From: CAYVQE01 sp964633205
Lineage (GTDB): Bacteria > Myxococcota > B64-G9
Length of the DNA: 64,000 nucleotides
Reading direction: 5' to 3'
Assembly: GCA_964633205.1 (NCBI GenBank)
Contig: CAZWFN010000014.1
Location: 1-64,000 of the forward strand
Positions 26,333 to 35,125 of the stretch are shown piece after piece. A program made the translations under genes and the position numbers. How positions within the stretch are numbered: position 1 is the stretch's first letter; every line of letters starts with the position of its first letter. The notes under the pieces were generated by a model. It was given only the letters and a program-made list of their open reading frames with translations, ran no database searches and had not been told where the DNA came from.

Positions 26333-27721
26333 ATGCGTGCGTTCAGAACGCTTCTCGGCTGGACGGCCGCCGCCTGCTTGGTGGTGGGCTGCGGCGGTGG
26401 ATCGAACGGGGACGGCTGCGAGCTGGATAGCGACTGTCCGGCCGGCAGCTACTGCAGCGAGGCCGGCGCCTGCCGCTACGACTGCGTGCTGGACCATGAC
26501 TGCCCGCAGGGCTTCCGCTGCACCGCCCGCGGCCGCTGCGAGCGCGGCTGCGTCGAGACCAACGGCGGGGTGGAGGTCTGCGACGGTGTGGACAACGACT
26601 GCGACGGCGACACCGACGAGACCTGGCCCGAGCTGGGCACGGCCTGCTCCAACAAAGGCTGTCCGGAAGGGCTGTGGGTTTGTGCGGCCGATCAGAGCGG
26701 CGTGATCTGCGACGGCCCGCAGCCGGCGGCCGACGACTCCGTCTGCGACGGCCTGGACGAGGACTGCGACGGCGACACCGACGAGGACGCCAGCGAGCGC
26801 TTCTGCCCGCTGCAGCAAGGGGTCTGCGCCGGCAGCATGCAGACCTGCCAGGGCGCAGCCGGCTGGAGCGCGTGCGACTACGGGCCGGACTACACCGCGG
26901 AAGTCGACGCCAGCTGCGACCAGCTCGACAACGACTGCGACGGCGAGACCGACGAGGACGCCGCCGTGGTGCTCGAGCCGGAGAGCGGAGAGCAGGCCGG
27001 CGACGGGGTGGACAACAACTGCAACGGGCTGGTGGACGAGCCGGGTGGGGTGATGGTGCCCATCACCGAGATGGAGGGCGTCTGGATCGACGCCTACGAG
27101 ATCGCCGTGTTCGAAAACGCCGACTGCAGCGGTGCCCGCTACGGCGCGGCCGCTGACGATTACCCGGAGGGCTGGCCGGCCGAAGGGATGGCCGAGACCA
27201 CCCTGTACGCCTGCTCGTTGCCGGGGATAATACCCAGCGGGCACCTGAGCTGGTACCGGGCGCGGTGGGCCTGCGAGGCCCAGGGCAAGCGGCTGTGCCG
27301 GATGGTCGAGTGGGGCTCGGCCTGCTCCGGCCACGACTACGCCCTCTACCCCTACGGCATGGCCTTCATCGCCGGTGCCTGCAACGACCCCTACGGCGGC
27401 ACCGGCCAGCCGGCTCCGACCGGCAGCCGCCCGGACTGCGTCAACACCTACGGGGCCTACGACATGAGCGGCAACCTGGCCGAGTGGGTCCGCGAGTGGG
27501 ACGAGGAGCATCCGGACAACGCCAACGTGGCGGGCTTCCACTACGACTGCGAGGTCTGTTCGAACGGGCAGTACTGCCACGCCTGCGACGACGGGTCAGA
27601 TACCATCGAGGACGTCCACGAGTACCTGGACTGCCTGCTCGAGAGCCACCGCGGCGAGTCCTTCATCCGCGACGTGCCGTTGGCCTACCTGGGCACCCGC
27701 TGCTGCTACGAAGCTCCGTGA
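26333..27721 (+). CDS. MopE-like Cys-rich lipoprotein with FGE/SUMF1-type domain
   Basis: 462 residues. The lipobox VVGC (about 20) is followed by a Cys-rich N-terminus and by three or four CDGxDNDCDGDTDE-type repeats (about 80-230). These repeats are found in MopE-like proteins and myxobacterial surface lipoproteins and are expected to bind calcium. Residues about 240-462 resemble the formylglycine-generating-enzyme/SUMF1 fold (VWIDAYEIAVFEN, then ARWACEAQGKRLCRMVEWGSACSG and YDMSGNLAEWVREW). The catalytic Cys pair of true sulfatase-modifying enzymes is not obvious, so this may be a non-catalytic lectin-like form. ATG follows GGGAG. A GCCCGCC/GGCGGGC inverted repeat lies just upstream (26301-26317). 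Confidence 0.75.
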   Translation: MRAFRTLLGWTAAACLVVGCGGGSNGDGCELDSDCPAGSYCSEAGACRYDCVLDHDCPQGFRCTARGRCERGCVETNGGVEVCDGVDNDCDGDTDETWPELGTACSNKGCPEGLWVCAADQSGVICDGPQPAADDSVCDGLDEDCDGDTDEDASERFCPLQQGVCAGSMQTCQGAAGWSACDYGPDYTAEVDASCDQLDNDCDGETDEDAAVVLEPESGEQAGDGVDNNCNGLVDEPGGVMVPITEMEGVWIDAYEIAVFENADCSGARYGAAADDYPEGWPAEGMAETTLYACSLPGIIPSGHLSWYRARWACEAQGKRLCRMVEWGSACSGHDYALYPYGMAFIAGACNDPYGGTGQPAPTGSRPDCVNTYGAYDMSGNLAEWVREWDEEHPDNANVAGFHYDCEVCSNGQYCHACDDGSDTIEDVHEYLDCLLESHRGESFIRDVPLAYLGTRCCYEAP

Positions 27722-27727
27722 GCGGAC

Positions 27728-27756
27728 TGGACACGGCCCGGCTGGCCGGGTAGCAT
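27728..27756 (+). promoter_or_regulatory. candidate promoter of the phosphofructokinase gene
   Basis: TGGACA (27728-27733), 17-bp spacer, TAGCAT (27751-27756), about 38 bp before ATG 27795. It is the same TAGCAT -10 as at 13477. Confidence 0.55.
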
Positions 27757-27794
27757 GCGCGCGATTCCGTGCCCGCAACCGGAGGTCGCGCGCG

Positions 27795-29111
27795 ATGGAC
27801 CTGAGCATTCCCCGCCTGGGCGAGGCCAAGATTCGCTCACCGCTGAAGCTGTCGACCCACCACGGCGATCGGGTGGCCAACTTCGTGGCCGACGAGGAGA
27901 AGATCCTCTACGACATCTCGCTCGACCACTGCCTGGAGTGTCGCGCCAACGGCAAGCAGCACATGCCGCTGGCCTTCGAGCGGGCCGGCCCCCGCGAGAA
28001 GATCTACTTCGACCCCAGCAAGCTGCACGTGGGCGTGGTCACCTGCGGCGGCCTGTGTCCCGGCATCAACAACGTCATCCGGGCGCTGGTGATGGAGCTG
28101 CACTACCACTACGGGGTGGGCCGCATCCACGGCTTCCGCTACGGCTTCGCCGGGCTGGTGCCCGAGCACGGCCACGAGGTGCTCGAGCTGACGCCCGAGG
28201 TGGTCAAGTACATCCACCACGACGGCGGCACCATCCTGGGCTCGTCGCGCGGCCCGCAGGACGTCGAGGAGATGGTCGACGCGCTGGACCGGATGGGCAT
28301 CCGGGTGCTGTTCACCATCGGCGGCGACGGCACCCAGCGCGGCGCCCTGGCCATCCACCAGGAGATCGAACGGCGCGGGCTGAAGATCGCGGTGGTGGGC
28401 ATCCCCAAGACGATCGACAACGACGTGCTGCTGGTGGAGAAGACCTTCGGCTTCGAGACCGCCTTCTCCATCGCCATCCAGTCCATCCGCGCCGCCCACG
28501 TCGAGGCCGAGGGCGCTCCCAACGGCATCGGCCTGGTCCGGCTGATGGGCCGCCATTCGGGCTACATCGCGGCCACCGCCGCCATGGCCGAGCCGGACGT
28601 CAACTGCGTGCTGGTGCCCGAGGTGGCCTTCGAGCTCGAGGGCCAGCGGGGTTTGATCGAATGGCTGATCCGGCGGCTCGAACGGCGGGGCCACGCCGTG
28701 GTGGTGGTGGCCGAGGGGGCCGGCCAGAACCTGCTCGAGCGCGAGCCCGAGGCCTGCGACGCATCGGGCAACGCCGTGCTGGGCGACATCGGCCTGTTCC
28801 TCGAGCAACGCATCTCCGAGGGCCTGGCCAAGCGCGGCCTGCAGCACAGCCTGAAGTACATCGACCCGTCCTACCTCATCCGTTCAGCCCCGGCCAACCC
28901 GAACGACTCGCTGTTCTGCGCCTCGCTGGCCCAGAACGCGGTCCATGCCGGCATGAGCGGGCGCACCGGCATGCTGGTCGGGCTGTGGCACAACGCCTTC
29001 ACCCACGTGCCGGTGCGCGAGGCGGTCGCCGGCCGCAAGGTCATCGACCCCGAGGGCGAGTTGTGGCGCACGGTGCTCGAGAGCACCGGCCAGCCGGCGG
29101 GCTGGAGCTGA
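27795..29111 (+). CDS. 6-phosphofructokinase, trypanosome/plant-type
   Basis: 438 residues with an N-terminal extension of about 85 residues before the PFK core (GVVTCGGLCPGINNVIRALV). Key elements are GGDGTQRGA (Gly at the position that favours ATP over PPi), VPKTIDND-like PKTIDND with catalytic Asp and a Lys at the second discriminating position, and MGRHSGYIA. The GGDG plus PKTIDND combination is seen in ATP-using PFKs of trypanosomes, plants and some bacteria, unlike the GTIDND of E. coli PfkA. It converts fructose-6-phosphate to the 1,6-bisphosphate in glycolysis. ATG follows GGAGG, and a promoter is immediately upstream. Donor use is inferred from these residues and would need enzyme assay. 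Confidence 0.88.
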   Translation: MDLSIPRLGEAKIRSPLKLSTHHGDRVANFVADEEKILYDISLDHCLECRANGKQHMPLAFERAGPREKIYFDPSKLHVGVVTCGGLCPGINNVIRALVMELHYHYGVGRIHGFRYGFAGLVPEHGHEVLELTPEVVKYIHHDGGTILGSSRGPQDVEEMVDALDRMGIRVLFTIGGDGTQRGALAIHQEIERRGLKIAVVGIPKTIDNDVLLVEKTFGFETAFSIAIQSIRAAHVEAEGAPNGIGLVRLMGRHSGYIAATAAMAEPDVNCVLVPEVAFELEGQRGLIEWLIRRLERRGHAVVVVAEGAGQNLLEREPEACDASGNAVLGDIGLFLEQRISEGLAKRGLQHSLKYIDPSYLIRSAPANPNDSLFCASLAQNAVHAGMSGRTGMLVGLWHNAFTHVPVREAVAGRKVIDPEGELWRTVLESTGQPAGWS

Positions 29112-29119
29112 GGCGCGGT

Positions 29120-29977
29120 TCAACGCAGGTCGGTGACGCACCAGTTGACGCCCAGCGACACCGTCAGGAAGTGGAGCCAGTTGGAGGAGTCCTCCGAGGT
29201 GGCGCCGCCGGCCAGGTAGCGTAGGTTGAGGAACAAGTCGGCGCTGGCCAGCGCCGGGAAGCCGGCCTGCAGGTTCAGATCGATCAGGGCTCCCTCGGTA
29301 TCGCTGTCCGAGCCGTTGATGTAGCTGATCGGCGCCCAGATGCCGTCCACCTCACCCGCCAGGTAGAAGCCGCAGGGAAAGCCGTAGCGGCCGCGCAGCT
29401 TGATCAGGGGCACCGGACCGATGTCGCGTCGATCGACCCGCTGGCTGCCGTCGACCGCGGTCAGCACGATGGTGGCGTTGCGGATCTGCATCGAGGTGCC
29501 CAGGGCCAGCTCGTGGCGCCGGGTGTGGCCGAAGAAGTCGTACATGTAGCTCAAGCGGTAGAAGGGAAAGCCGTAGCGCACCTCGAGCGGCGTGCCGGTG
29601 GGAAACTCCACCGCGTCGAACACCAGCGGCCGCTCGGCGGTCACCCGGCCGGTGAGCTCGAGCGGCTGATAGAGGAAGGTGATCACGTGGCGGCCGTCGA
29701 GCTCCAGCTCGGCGGCCAGGCGGGCGAACAGGAACAGGTTGTCCTGGCCGCCCTCGGCCACCAGGTCGAAGTCGGTGGCGGTGGTGCCCGCCGGGGTGTT
29801 GCGATCGAACTTCAGGCTGTGCTCCAGCGGCGCCAGAAAGCCCATCTCGGCCATGAAGCGCGCCTGCACGAAGGGTTCGCCCACGGGCTCGGCGCCCTGC
29901 GCCAGCCCTGCGGCCAGCCAGCCGATCACCAGCAGCCCGCAGGCCAGCACCGGTAGCATCATGCCCCGCTCGTTCAT
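29120..29977 (-). CDS. putative outer-membrane beta-barrel protein
   Basis: 285 residues with a Sec signal (VLACGLLVIGWLAAGLAQGA) and alternating short aromatic and polar strands (YGFPFYRLSYMYDFF, VSLGVNWCVTDL) ending in a short hydrophobic strand, typical of small outer-membrane barrels. I do not recognise a named family. ATG follows GGGAGG. A candidate minus-strand promoter (TTGACG, 17 bp, CATTTT at 30021-30049) lies just upstream. It is convergent with PFK and divergent from the VWA gene. Confidence 0.55.
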   Translation of the reverse strand: MNERGMMLPVLACGLLVIGWLAAGLAQGAEPVGEPFVQARFMAEMGFLAPLEHSLKFDRNTPAGTTATDFDLVAEGGQDNLFLFARLAAELELDGRHVITFLYQPLELTGRVTAERPLVFDAVEFPTGTPLEVRYGFPFYRLSYMYDFFGHTRRHELALGTSMQIRNATIVLTAVDGSQRVDRRDIGPVPLIKLRGRYGFPCGFYLAGEVDGIWAPISYINGSDSDTEGALIDLNLQAGFPALASADLFLNLRYLAGGATSEDSSNWLHFLTVSLGVNWCVTDLR

Positions 29978-30020
29978 CCCCGTGCCTCCCGTCTCGGTTC
30001 GATCCCCCGCCGCCGATTCG

Positions 30021-30049
30021 AAAATGCCAATCCGGGGCGGCCGCGTCAA
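30021..30049 (-). promoter_or_regulatory. candidate promoter for the outer-membrane gene
   Basis: On the minus strand TTGACG, a 17-bp spacer and CATTTT. The -10 match is weak. Confidence 0.35.
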
Positions 30050-30193
30050 GCTCGACCGCTGCTATTTGACAGCTTTTTGACCAAGTTTTCCAGCCAGCCA
30101 GACCAATCCCGGTCTCGGATCGGTTCTGATCGATTGTGAGGGCGCGATTGCGCCGATGCGAACCGCTGGACTATCTTGGATTGGAGGTCGATC

Positions 30194-31528
30194 ATGAAGC
30201 GAAAGAATCTCTGGTTGCCGGGAGTGCTGCTGGCCGCTTGCTGCGGCGCCACCCTGGCCCCGACAGCGGCCCGCGGCGGGCAGGTCGCGCTGCGGCCGGC
30301 CCTGGCCAAGCCCTTCGTCCTGGCCGGATCGCCGCAGACCGCCTATCTCGAGGTGGGCCTACAGCCCTTCACCATGGCCGCCGAGCAGCGGGCGCCGGTC
30401 AACGTGGCCATCGTCATCGACCGTTCCGGTTCGATGAGCGGGCACAAAATCCGTCGCGCCAAGGAGGCGGCGCGTCTGGCCCTGGCCCGGCTGCGGCCGG
30501 ACGACATCGTCTCGGTGGTGGCCTACAACCACGGCGTCGAGGTGCTGGTGCCGGCCACCAGGGTCAGCGACCGGGCCGCCATCGCCGCCGGCATCCGGAG
30601 GCTGCGGGCCGGCGGCTCGACCGCGCTGTTCGCGGGCGTGAGCAAGGGCGCCGCCGAGGTACGCAAGTTCATGGACCGCGACCGGATCAACCGGGTGGTG
30701 CTGCTGTCCGACGGAGTGGCCAACGTGGGGCCGGACTCGCCGGCCGAGCTGGGCGCGCTGGGCGCCTCGCTGGGCCGCGAAGGCATCGGGGTGACCACCA
30801 TCGGCCTGGGCCTGGGATACAACGAGGACCTGATGACCCGGCTGGCCATGAAGAGCGAGGGCAACCACTTCTTCGCCCGCACTGCCGCCGACCTGCACCG
30901 GGGCTTCGATCTGGAGTTCTCCATCGGCCTGGCCGTGGTGGCCAAGGAGGTCGAGGTCGAGGTGGTCTGTGCCGAGGGGGTGCGCCCGATTCGGGTGCTC
31001 AACGCCGATGCCCAGATCGTGGGCCAGCGGGTGGTGGCGCGGCTGAACCAGCTCTACTCCGGCCGCGAGGCCGATCTGCTGCTGGAGGTCGAGCTGCCGG
31101 CGGGCGAGGCCGGCCAGCAGCTGGAGGTGGCCGAGGTGGGCGCTACCTACCTCAACCTCGGCAGCGGGGCCCGCGACACGCTGAGCCGCAAGGTGCGGGT
31201 GCGCTACACCGACACGCCGGCGGTGGTGCGGCGGCACACCGACCGCGGGGTGATGGAGGCGGTGGCCTTGCAGCTGGCCAACCAGCGCTACAAGCTGGCG
31301 CTGGAGCTGCGCGATCGGGGCCAGGTGCGCGAGGCCCGCGAGGTGCTCGAGGACAACGACCGCCGCCTGCAGCAGCAGAGCCAATGGTACCAGTCCAAGA
31401 GGCTCAAGGAGTTCGGTGAGCTCAACCGCGCCGGGGCGCGCAACTTGAGCCCGGGGCGCTGGCAGGCCGAGCGCAAGCGGATGCGCGACCGGCAGCTCGA
31501 GCTCGATCAGGTCAACGAGGCCTTCTGA
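30194..31528 (+). CDS. secreted von Willebrand factor A domain protein
   Basis: 444 residues with a signal peptide (LWLPGVLLAACCGATLAPTAARG). The VWA domain (about 75-250) has a full MIDAS metal site (DRSGSMSG, T in STAL, and SDGVAN). The region after 250 (VEVEVVCAEGVRPIR...) resembles the VIT-like/Ig segments that accompany bacterial VWA proteins of the YfbK type. A helical Gln/Arg-rich C-terminus includes QQQSQWYQSKRLKE. ATG at 30194 follows TGGAGG. It is followed 29 bp later by a sensor kinase and its regulator, so it may be the sensed or regulated envelope component. Exact role unknown. Confidence 0.8.
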   Translation: MKRKNLWLPGVLLAACCGATLAPTAARGGQVALRPALAKPFVLAGSPQTAYLEVGLQPFTMAAEQRAPVNVAIVIDRSGSMSGHKIRRAKEAARLALARLRPDDIVSVVAYNHGVEVLVPATRVSDRAAIAAGIRRLRAGGSTALFAGVSKGAAEVRKFMDRDRINRVVLLSDGVANVGPDSPAELGALGASLGREGIGVTTIGLGLGYNEDLMTRLAMKSEGNHFFARTAADLHRGFDLEFSIGLAVVAKEVEVEVVCAEGVRPIRVLNADAQIVGQRVVARLNQLYSGREADLLLEVELPAGEAGQQLEVAEVGATYLNLGSGARDTLSRKVRVRYTDTPAVVRRHTDRGVMEAVALQLANQRYKLALELRDRGQVREAREVLEDNDRRLQQQSQWYQSKRLKEFGELNRAGARNLSPGRWQAERKRMRDRQLELDQVNEAF

Positions 31529-31557
31529 GGCCCGCATACCCGGAGGAACAATCCGCC

Positions 31558-33177
31558 TTGCGCCCCCGCCTGCTTCTCATCCACCTGGTGCTGGTGCTGG
31601 TGCCGCTCGGCCTGCTCGTCTGGCTGGGGCTGCGGCTGGACCGCGACGAGCGGACCGCGGTGGCCGCCCAGCTGGAGCGGCTGGCGGCCGGCCGGCTGGC
31701 CGACAAGCGCCGGACCATCGAACGGGTGGTGACCGATCTGGAGCGGCGGCTGGTGCGCCGGACCGAGGACCGCGCCGGCGATGCGGCCGGGCTGCGGCGG
31801 CTGGCGCGGCGCAGCCCCTGGGTACGGCAGGTCTTCGCGCTGGGGCCCGACTGCGGCCGGCTGCACCCGCCGGCGGCCGGCCCGCTGTCGCGCGGCGAGC
31901 GGGCTTTCGTGGCCCGGGCCAGCACGGTGTGGTCCGACTGGGTGGCGCTGTGTCGGCACGGGGCCGCCGACGGGGCCGATCAGCCCGAGCCGGACCGGGC
32001 CGGTTTGGAGCCGGGCCGCGAGCGGAGCCCGGCCGCGCAACAGGGCTGGTATACCTGGCGCTGGGGCGGCGCCGGCGCCGACCTGGTCTTCTGGCACCGC
32101 CCCTCGGCCGGCGGCCTGATCGGGGTGGAGATCGACTCCATCCGGCTGCTGGCCGATCTGATCGCCGCGCTGCCCGCAACCGGCTGCGCCCAGGCGGACG
32201 AACGCATCGCCCTGCTCGACGCCGGCGGGCGGGTGCTGTATGCCTGGGGCGCCCACCAGCCTGCGGCCGGCGCCGAGCCGCTGGCGGCGCTGGCCCTGGG
32301 CGTGCCGCTGAGCCATTGGCGCCTGGTCTACCACGGCGGCACCGCGGCCACCGCGGCGCTGGCGGCCGGCTCCCGCTTCAACCGCCTGCTGCTGCTGGGG
32401 CTGGCCGGACTGCTGGTCATCGGCCTGGTCGGCTACTCGCTGCGCCAGCAGACCCGGCTGCTGCGCCAGGCCACCCAGCGGGTCAGCTTCGTCAACCGCG
32501 TCTCCCACGAGCTGCGCAGCCCGCTGACCAACATCCGCCTGTACGCCGAGCTGCTCTCCGGCCGGCTGGCCGAAGCCGACGACAAGACCCGCCGGCAGCT
32601 GGCCGTGATCGCCGGCGAGAGCACCCGGCTGGGCCGGCTGATCGGCAACGTGCTCGATTTCGCCCGCCAGCAGCGCGGCGAGCTGCGGGTGCGCCCGGCA
32701 GCGGCGGAGGTGGATGCGGAGATACGGCGGGTGCTCGAATCCTTCTCCCCGGCGCTGGCCGAAAAGGGTCTGCTGCTGGAGACGGCGCTGGACGCGCCGG
32801 GCGAGGTGGCACTCGATCGCGATGCGCTGGAGCAAATCCTGGGCAACTTGCTGTCGAACGTGGAGAAGTACGTGCCGGCCGGCGGCCGGGTGCGCATCGT
32901 CAGCCAGCGCCAGGGAGAGCAGACCCGCATCGAGGTGGCCGACGACGGCCCCGGCATTCCGCGGCGTTGGGCGCAGCGGGTGTTCGAGCCCTTCTTCCGG
33001 CTGTCCGATCGGCTCAGCGACGGGGTGACCGGCACCGGGTTGGGGCTGGGCATCGCCCGCGAGCTGGCTCGGCGGCACGGCGGCGAGCTGCGGCTGCTGC
33101 CCAGCGAGCGCGGCGCCCATTTCACGCTCAGCCTGCACACGCCGCCGGTGGCCGCCGGCGGGGGAGGTGCGCCATGA
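31558..33177 (+). CDS. membrane sensor histidine kinase
   Basis: 539 residues. One TM helix (about 5-20), an extracytoplasmic domain of about 255 residues with Arg/Ala-rich sequence and no recognised sensor family, a second TM (about 280-300), then HisKA with H317 (RVSHELRSPLTNIR) and HATPase (N-box LGNLLSNVEKY, G1 DDGPGI, G2 TGLGLGIA). It autophosphorylates and passes phosphate to the response regulator encoded next, whose ATG overlaps its stop. It starts at TTG after CGGAGGAA. Together with the VWA gene this looks like a three-gene unit. Confidence 0.9.
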   Translation: MRPRLLLIHLVLVLVPLGLLVWLGLRLDRDERTAVAAQLERLAAGRLADKRRTIERVVTDLERRLVRRTEDRAGDAAGLRRLARRSPWVRQVFALGPDCGRLHPPAAGPLSRGERAFVARASTVWSDWVALCRHGAADGADQPEPDRAGLEPGRERSPAAQQGWYTWRWGGAGADLVFWHRPSAGGLIGVEIDSIRLLADLIAALPATGCAQADERIALLDAGGRVLYAWGAHQPAAGAEPLAALALGVPLSHWRLVYHGGTAATAALAAGSRFNRLLLLGLAGLLVIGLVGYSLRQQTRLLRQATQRVSFVNRVSHELRSPLTNIRLYAELLSGRLAEADDKTRRQLAVIAGESTRLGRLIGNVLDFARQQRGELRVRPAAAEVDAEIRRVLESFSPALAEKGLLLETALDAPGEVALDRDALEQILGNLLSNVEKYVPAGGRVRIVSQRQGEQTRIEVADDGPGIPRRWAQRVFEPFFRLSDRLSDGVTGTGLGLGIARELARRHGGELRLLPSERGAHFTLSLHTPPVAAGGGGAP

Positions 33178-33872
33178 GAGTGCTGGTGGCCGAGGACGAT
33201 CGGCTCACCCGACAGGCCCTGGCCGAGATCCTGGACGGCGAGGGCCACACCGTGATCGAGGCGGCCGACGGCGAGCAGGCGCTGGCGCTGTTCGAGCGCG
33301 AGACGCCGAACTTCGTCTGCCTGGACATCATGATGCCGGGGCTGGACGGTTACGAGCTGTGCCGCCGCATCCGGGCGCACTCGGAGGCGGTGCCGATCGT
33401 GTTCATCACCGCCAAGAGCGAGGAGGTCGATGCGGTGGTCGGGCTGGAACTCGGGGCCGACGATTACATCGTCAAGCCCTTCGGCGTGCGCGAGGTGCTG
33501 GCGCGCATCCGGGCGGTGGCCCGCCGGGCGCGGGCGGCCCGGGGGCCGGGCCCGGCGCCGGCCGCGGCGCCGCGGGCGCCGTTCGGCATCGCCGATCTAA
33601 TGGTCGGCCCGGACGAGCTGCGGGCCCGGCGCGGCGAACAGGTGATCGATCTGAGCCGGCGCGAGGTGGAGCTGCTGGCCCTGTTCGCCGCCAATCCGGG
33701 CCGGGTGCTGGATCGTGACACCATCCTGGACGCCTGCTGGGGGGTCGACTACGTGCCCAGCTCGCGCACCCTGGACCAGCACATCTCGGTGCTGCGCAAG
33801 AAGATCGAGCCCGATCCGCGCCGGCCGCGCATCATCCGCACCGTCCACGGCGCCGGCTACCGCTACGAGTGA
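33174..33872 (+). CDS. OmpR-family response regulator
   Basis: 232 residues. The receiver (about 1-120; acidic E7/D8/D9, phospho-acceptor D51, VKPF Lys) joins a winged-helix DNA-binding domain (about 140-232; ELLALFAANPGRVLDRDTILDACWG ... RRPRIIRTVHGAGYRYE) through an Ala/Pro linker. It is the partner of the histidine kinase, with a 4-bp overlap (ATGA). It probably binds direct repeats upstream of its own operon, although no obvious repeats were found there by eye. Confidence 0.95.
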   Translation: MRVLVAEDDRLTRQALAEILDGEGHTVIEAADGEQALALFERETPNFVCLDIMMPGLDGYELCRRIRAHSEAVPIVFITAKSEEVDAVVGLELGADDYIVKPFGVREVLARIRAVARRARAARGPGPAPAAAPRAPFGIADLMVGPDELRARRGEQVIDLSRREVELLALFAANPGRVLDRDTILDACWGVDYVPSSRTLDQHISVLRKKIEPDPRRPRIIRTVHGAGYRYE

Positions 33873-33878
33873 GCGGGT

Positions 33879-34679
33879 TCACCAGCCGAAATCCCTACCG
33901 ACCAGCGTGTGGAGCTCGCGGTTGTGGCGTGCGTACTCGGCGCGCAGCTGCTCCACCGTGGCGCCGTCGATCTGGGGATAGCGGCTGTAGTAGGTGGTGT
34001 TGCGGGGGCGCAGGTCGGCCGGGGTGAAGTCCGGATCGAGTTCCAAAAAGGCGAACAGGTCGCGCAGCACCATGGCCGGTTCGGCGAAGAAGACCTCGGC
34101 CGAGCGGATGAAGACCTGCGCGCGGTCGAAGTGCTCCAGGTAGCGCGCCAGCCAGTGGGCGTACAGACCGCGGATCCGATAGGAGAAACGGCGGTACTGC
34201 AGGCTGATCCGGGCCGGATAGCGGTCGCGGGTCTCCAGGATGCGGCGGGCGGCGGCGGTGCGTTCGGGCTCGGCGTCCAGGGCCTGCTCGAAGGTCAGCT
34301 TCTCGCGGCCGCGGCGCACCTGGTGTAGATAGGACGAGACCGCCCGCTGGGTCGGATCGCGCAGCAGCACGATCAGCTTGGCCTCGGGCAGCGCCCGGGC
34401 GATGCGCGCGGCGCAACGCGGGTGCGACAGGTAGGCCGGCGAGGCCTCGCCGCTGATCTGGTGGCGGCCCATGGCCCGCCGGCGTGGGAAGTGGCCCCGG
34501 TACCAGGCCGCTCCCTTGGCGAAGTAGGTGTCGAAGTAGTGGATTTCCTTCTTTTTCGGCGGCCGGATCTGAGGGTGCTGGCCCAGGTAGGCGTGCAGCG
34601 AGGTGGTGCCGGACTTCTGGGCGCCCAGGATGACGTAGTCGGGCAGCACGCGCCAGCGGTGGGACAACAAGGGGCTCAT
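33879..34679 (-). CDS. PAPS-dependent sulfotransferase
   Basis: 266 residues. The N-terminal 5'-PSB motif QKSGTTSLHAYL (about 20-31) and the 3'-PB element LRDPTQRAVSSYLHQVR (about 105-121) are typical of heparan-sulfate-type sulfotransferases, which transfer sulfate from PAPS to a glycan or other hydroxyl. Length and motif spacing fit the family. ATG is preceded by GAGGAGC at short spacing. It is convergent with the OmpR-type regulator (6-bp gap) and precedes the 12-bp repeat array. The acceptor is unknown. Confidence 0.85.
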   Translation of the reverse strand: MSPLLSHRWRVLPDYVILGAQKSGTTSLHAYLGQHPQIRPPKKKEIHYFDTYFAKGAAWYRGHFPRRRAMGRHQISGEASPAYLSHPRCAARIARALPEAKLIVLLRDPTQRAVSSYLHQVRRGREKLTFEQALDAEPERTAAARRILETRDRYPARISLQYRRFSYRIRGLYAHWLARYLEHFDRAQVFIRSAEVFFAEPAMVLRDLFAFLELDPDFTPADLRPRNTTYYSRYPQIDGATVEQLRAEYARHNRELHTLVGRDFGW

Positions 34680-34745
34680 ATGCTCCTCAAGTAATAGATT
34701 CCAAAACGTTCTGTCCCGCTATAGCACAGACCCGGTCCAGGTGTC

Positions 34746-34782
34746 AGCCACCTTCCAAGCCACCTTCCAAGCCACCTTCCAA
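34746..34782. repeat. 12-bp tandem repeat array, left side of gap
   Basis: Three perfect copies of AGCCACCTTCCA plus one base, running into the N run. The upstream flank (CAGGTGTC) is echoed at 34933-34940 next to a partial copy on the other side. Confidence 0.8.
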
Positions 34783-34882
34783 NNNNNNNNNNNNNNNNNN
34801 NNNNNNNNNNNNNNNNNNNNNNNNNNNNNNNNNNNNNNNNNNNNNNNNNNNNNNNNNNNNNNNNNNNNNNNNNNNNNNNNNN
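34783..34882. other. assembly gap of 100 N
   Basis: Exactly 100 undetermined bases placed inside the 12-bp array. A round 100 usually means unknown length, so the true array is probably longer than shown. Confidence 0.97.
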
Positions 34883-34952
34883 AGCCACCTTCCAAGCCAC
34901 CTTCCAAGCCACCTTCCAAAGGCCCTCCAGGGCAGGTATCAGCCACCTTCCA
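34883..34952. repeat. 12-bp tandem repeat array, right side of gap
   Basis: Three perfect copies of AGCCACCTTCCA (34883-34918), then unique sequence and another copy at 34941-34952 in the context CAGGTATCAGCCACCTTCCA. Reading frames through it give ATFQ or WKVA repeats, but no start or conserved protein supports coding. The rest of 34953-35065 shows no gene. Confidence 0.75.
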
Positions 34953-35065
34953 GGGCATCAGCGGCCGGCGGCGCAATCGCGTTCGCCACTTCATGCTCCC
35001 ATTGTCGACCGGCCGCTCGCCGCAGGCCAATTTCCGGCCGGCCGGCGGGCCGATCGGCCCGCGGC

Positions 35066-35093
35066 TTGACTTGTCCATCAGCTTTGCCATATT
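35066..35093 (+). promoter_or_regulatory. candidate promoter of the Yip1-like gene
   Basis: TTGACT (35066-35071), 16-bp spacer, CATATT (35088-35093), about 33 bp before ATG 35126. Confidence 0.6.
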
Positions 35094-35125
35094 CAGGGCA
35101 TTCGAACCTGAGCCGGAGGCCAGTC

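Noticed and set aside
34746..34952. CRISPR array
   Set aside because: Units are only 12 bp with no spacers between them, and no cas genes are in the window.
34676..35090. Coding frames reading through the gap and 12-bp repeat (WKVA or ATFQ peptides)
   Set aside because: They rely on the repeat and the unknown bases, have no recognisable domain or ribosome site, and occur in several frames.
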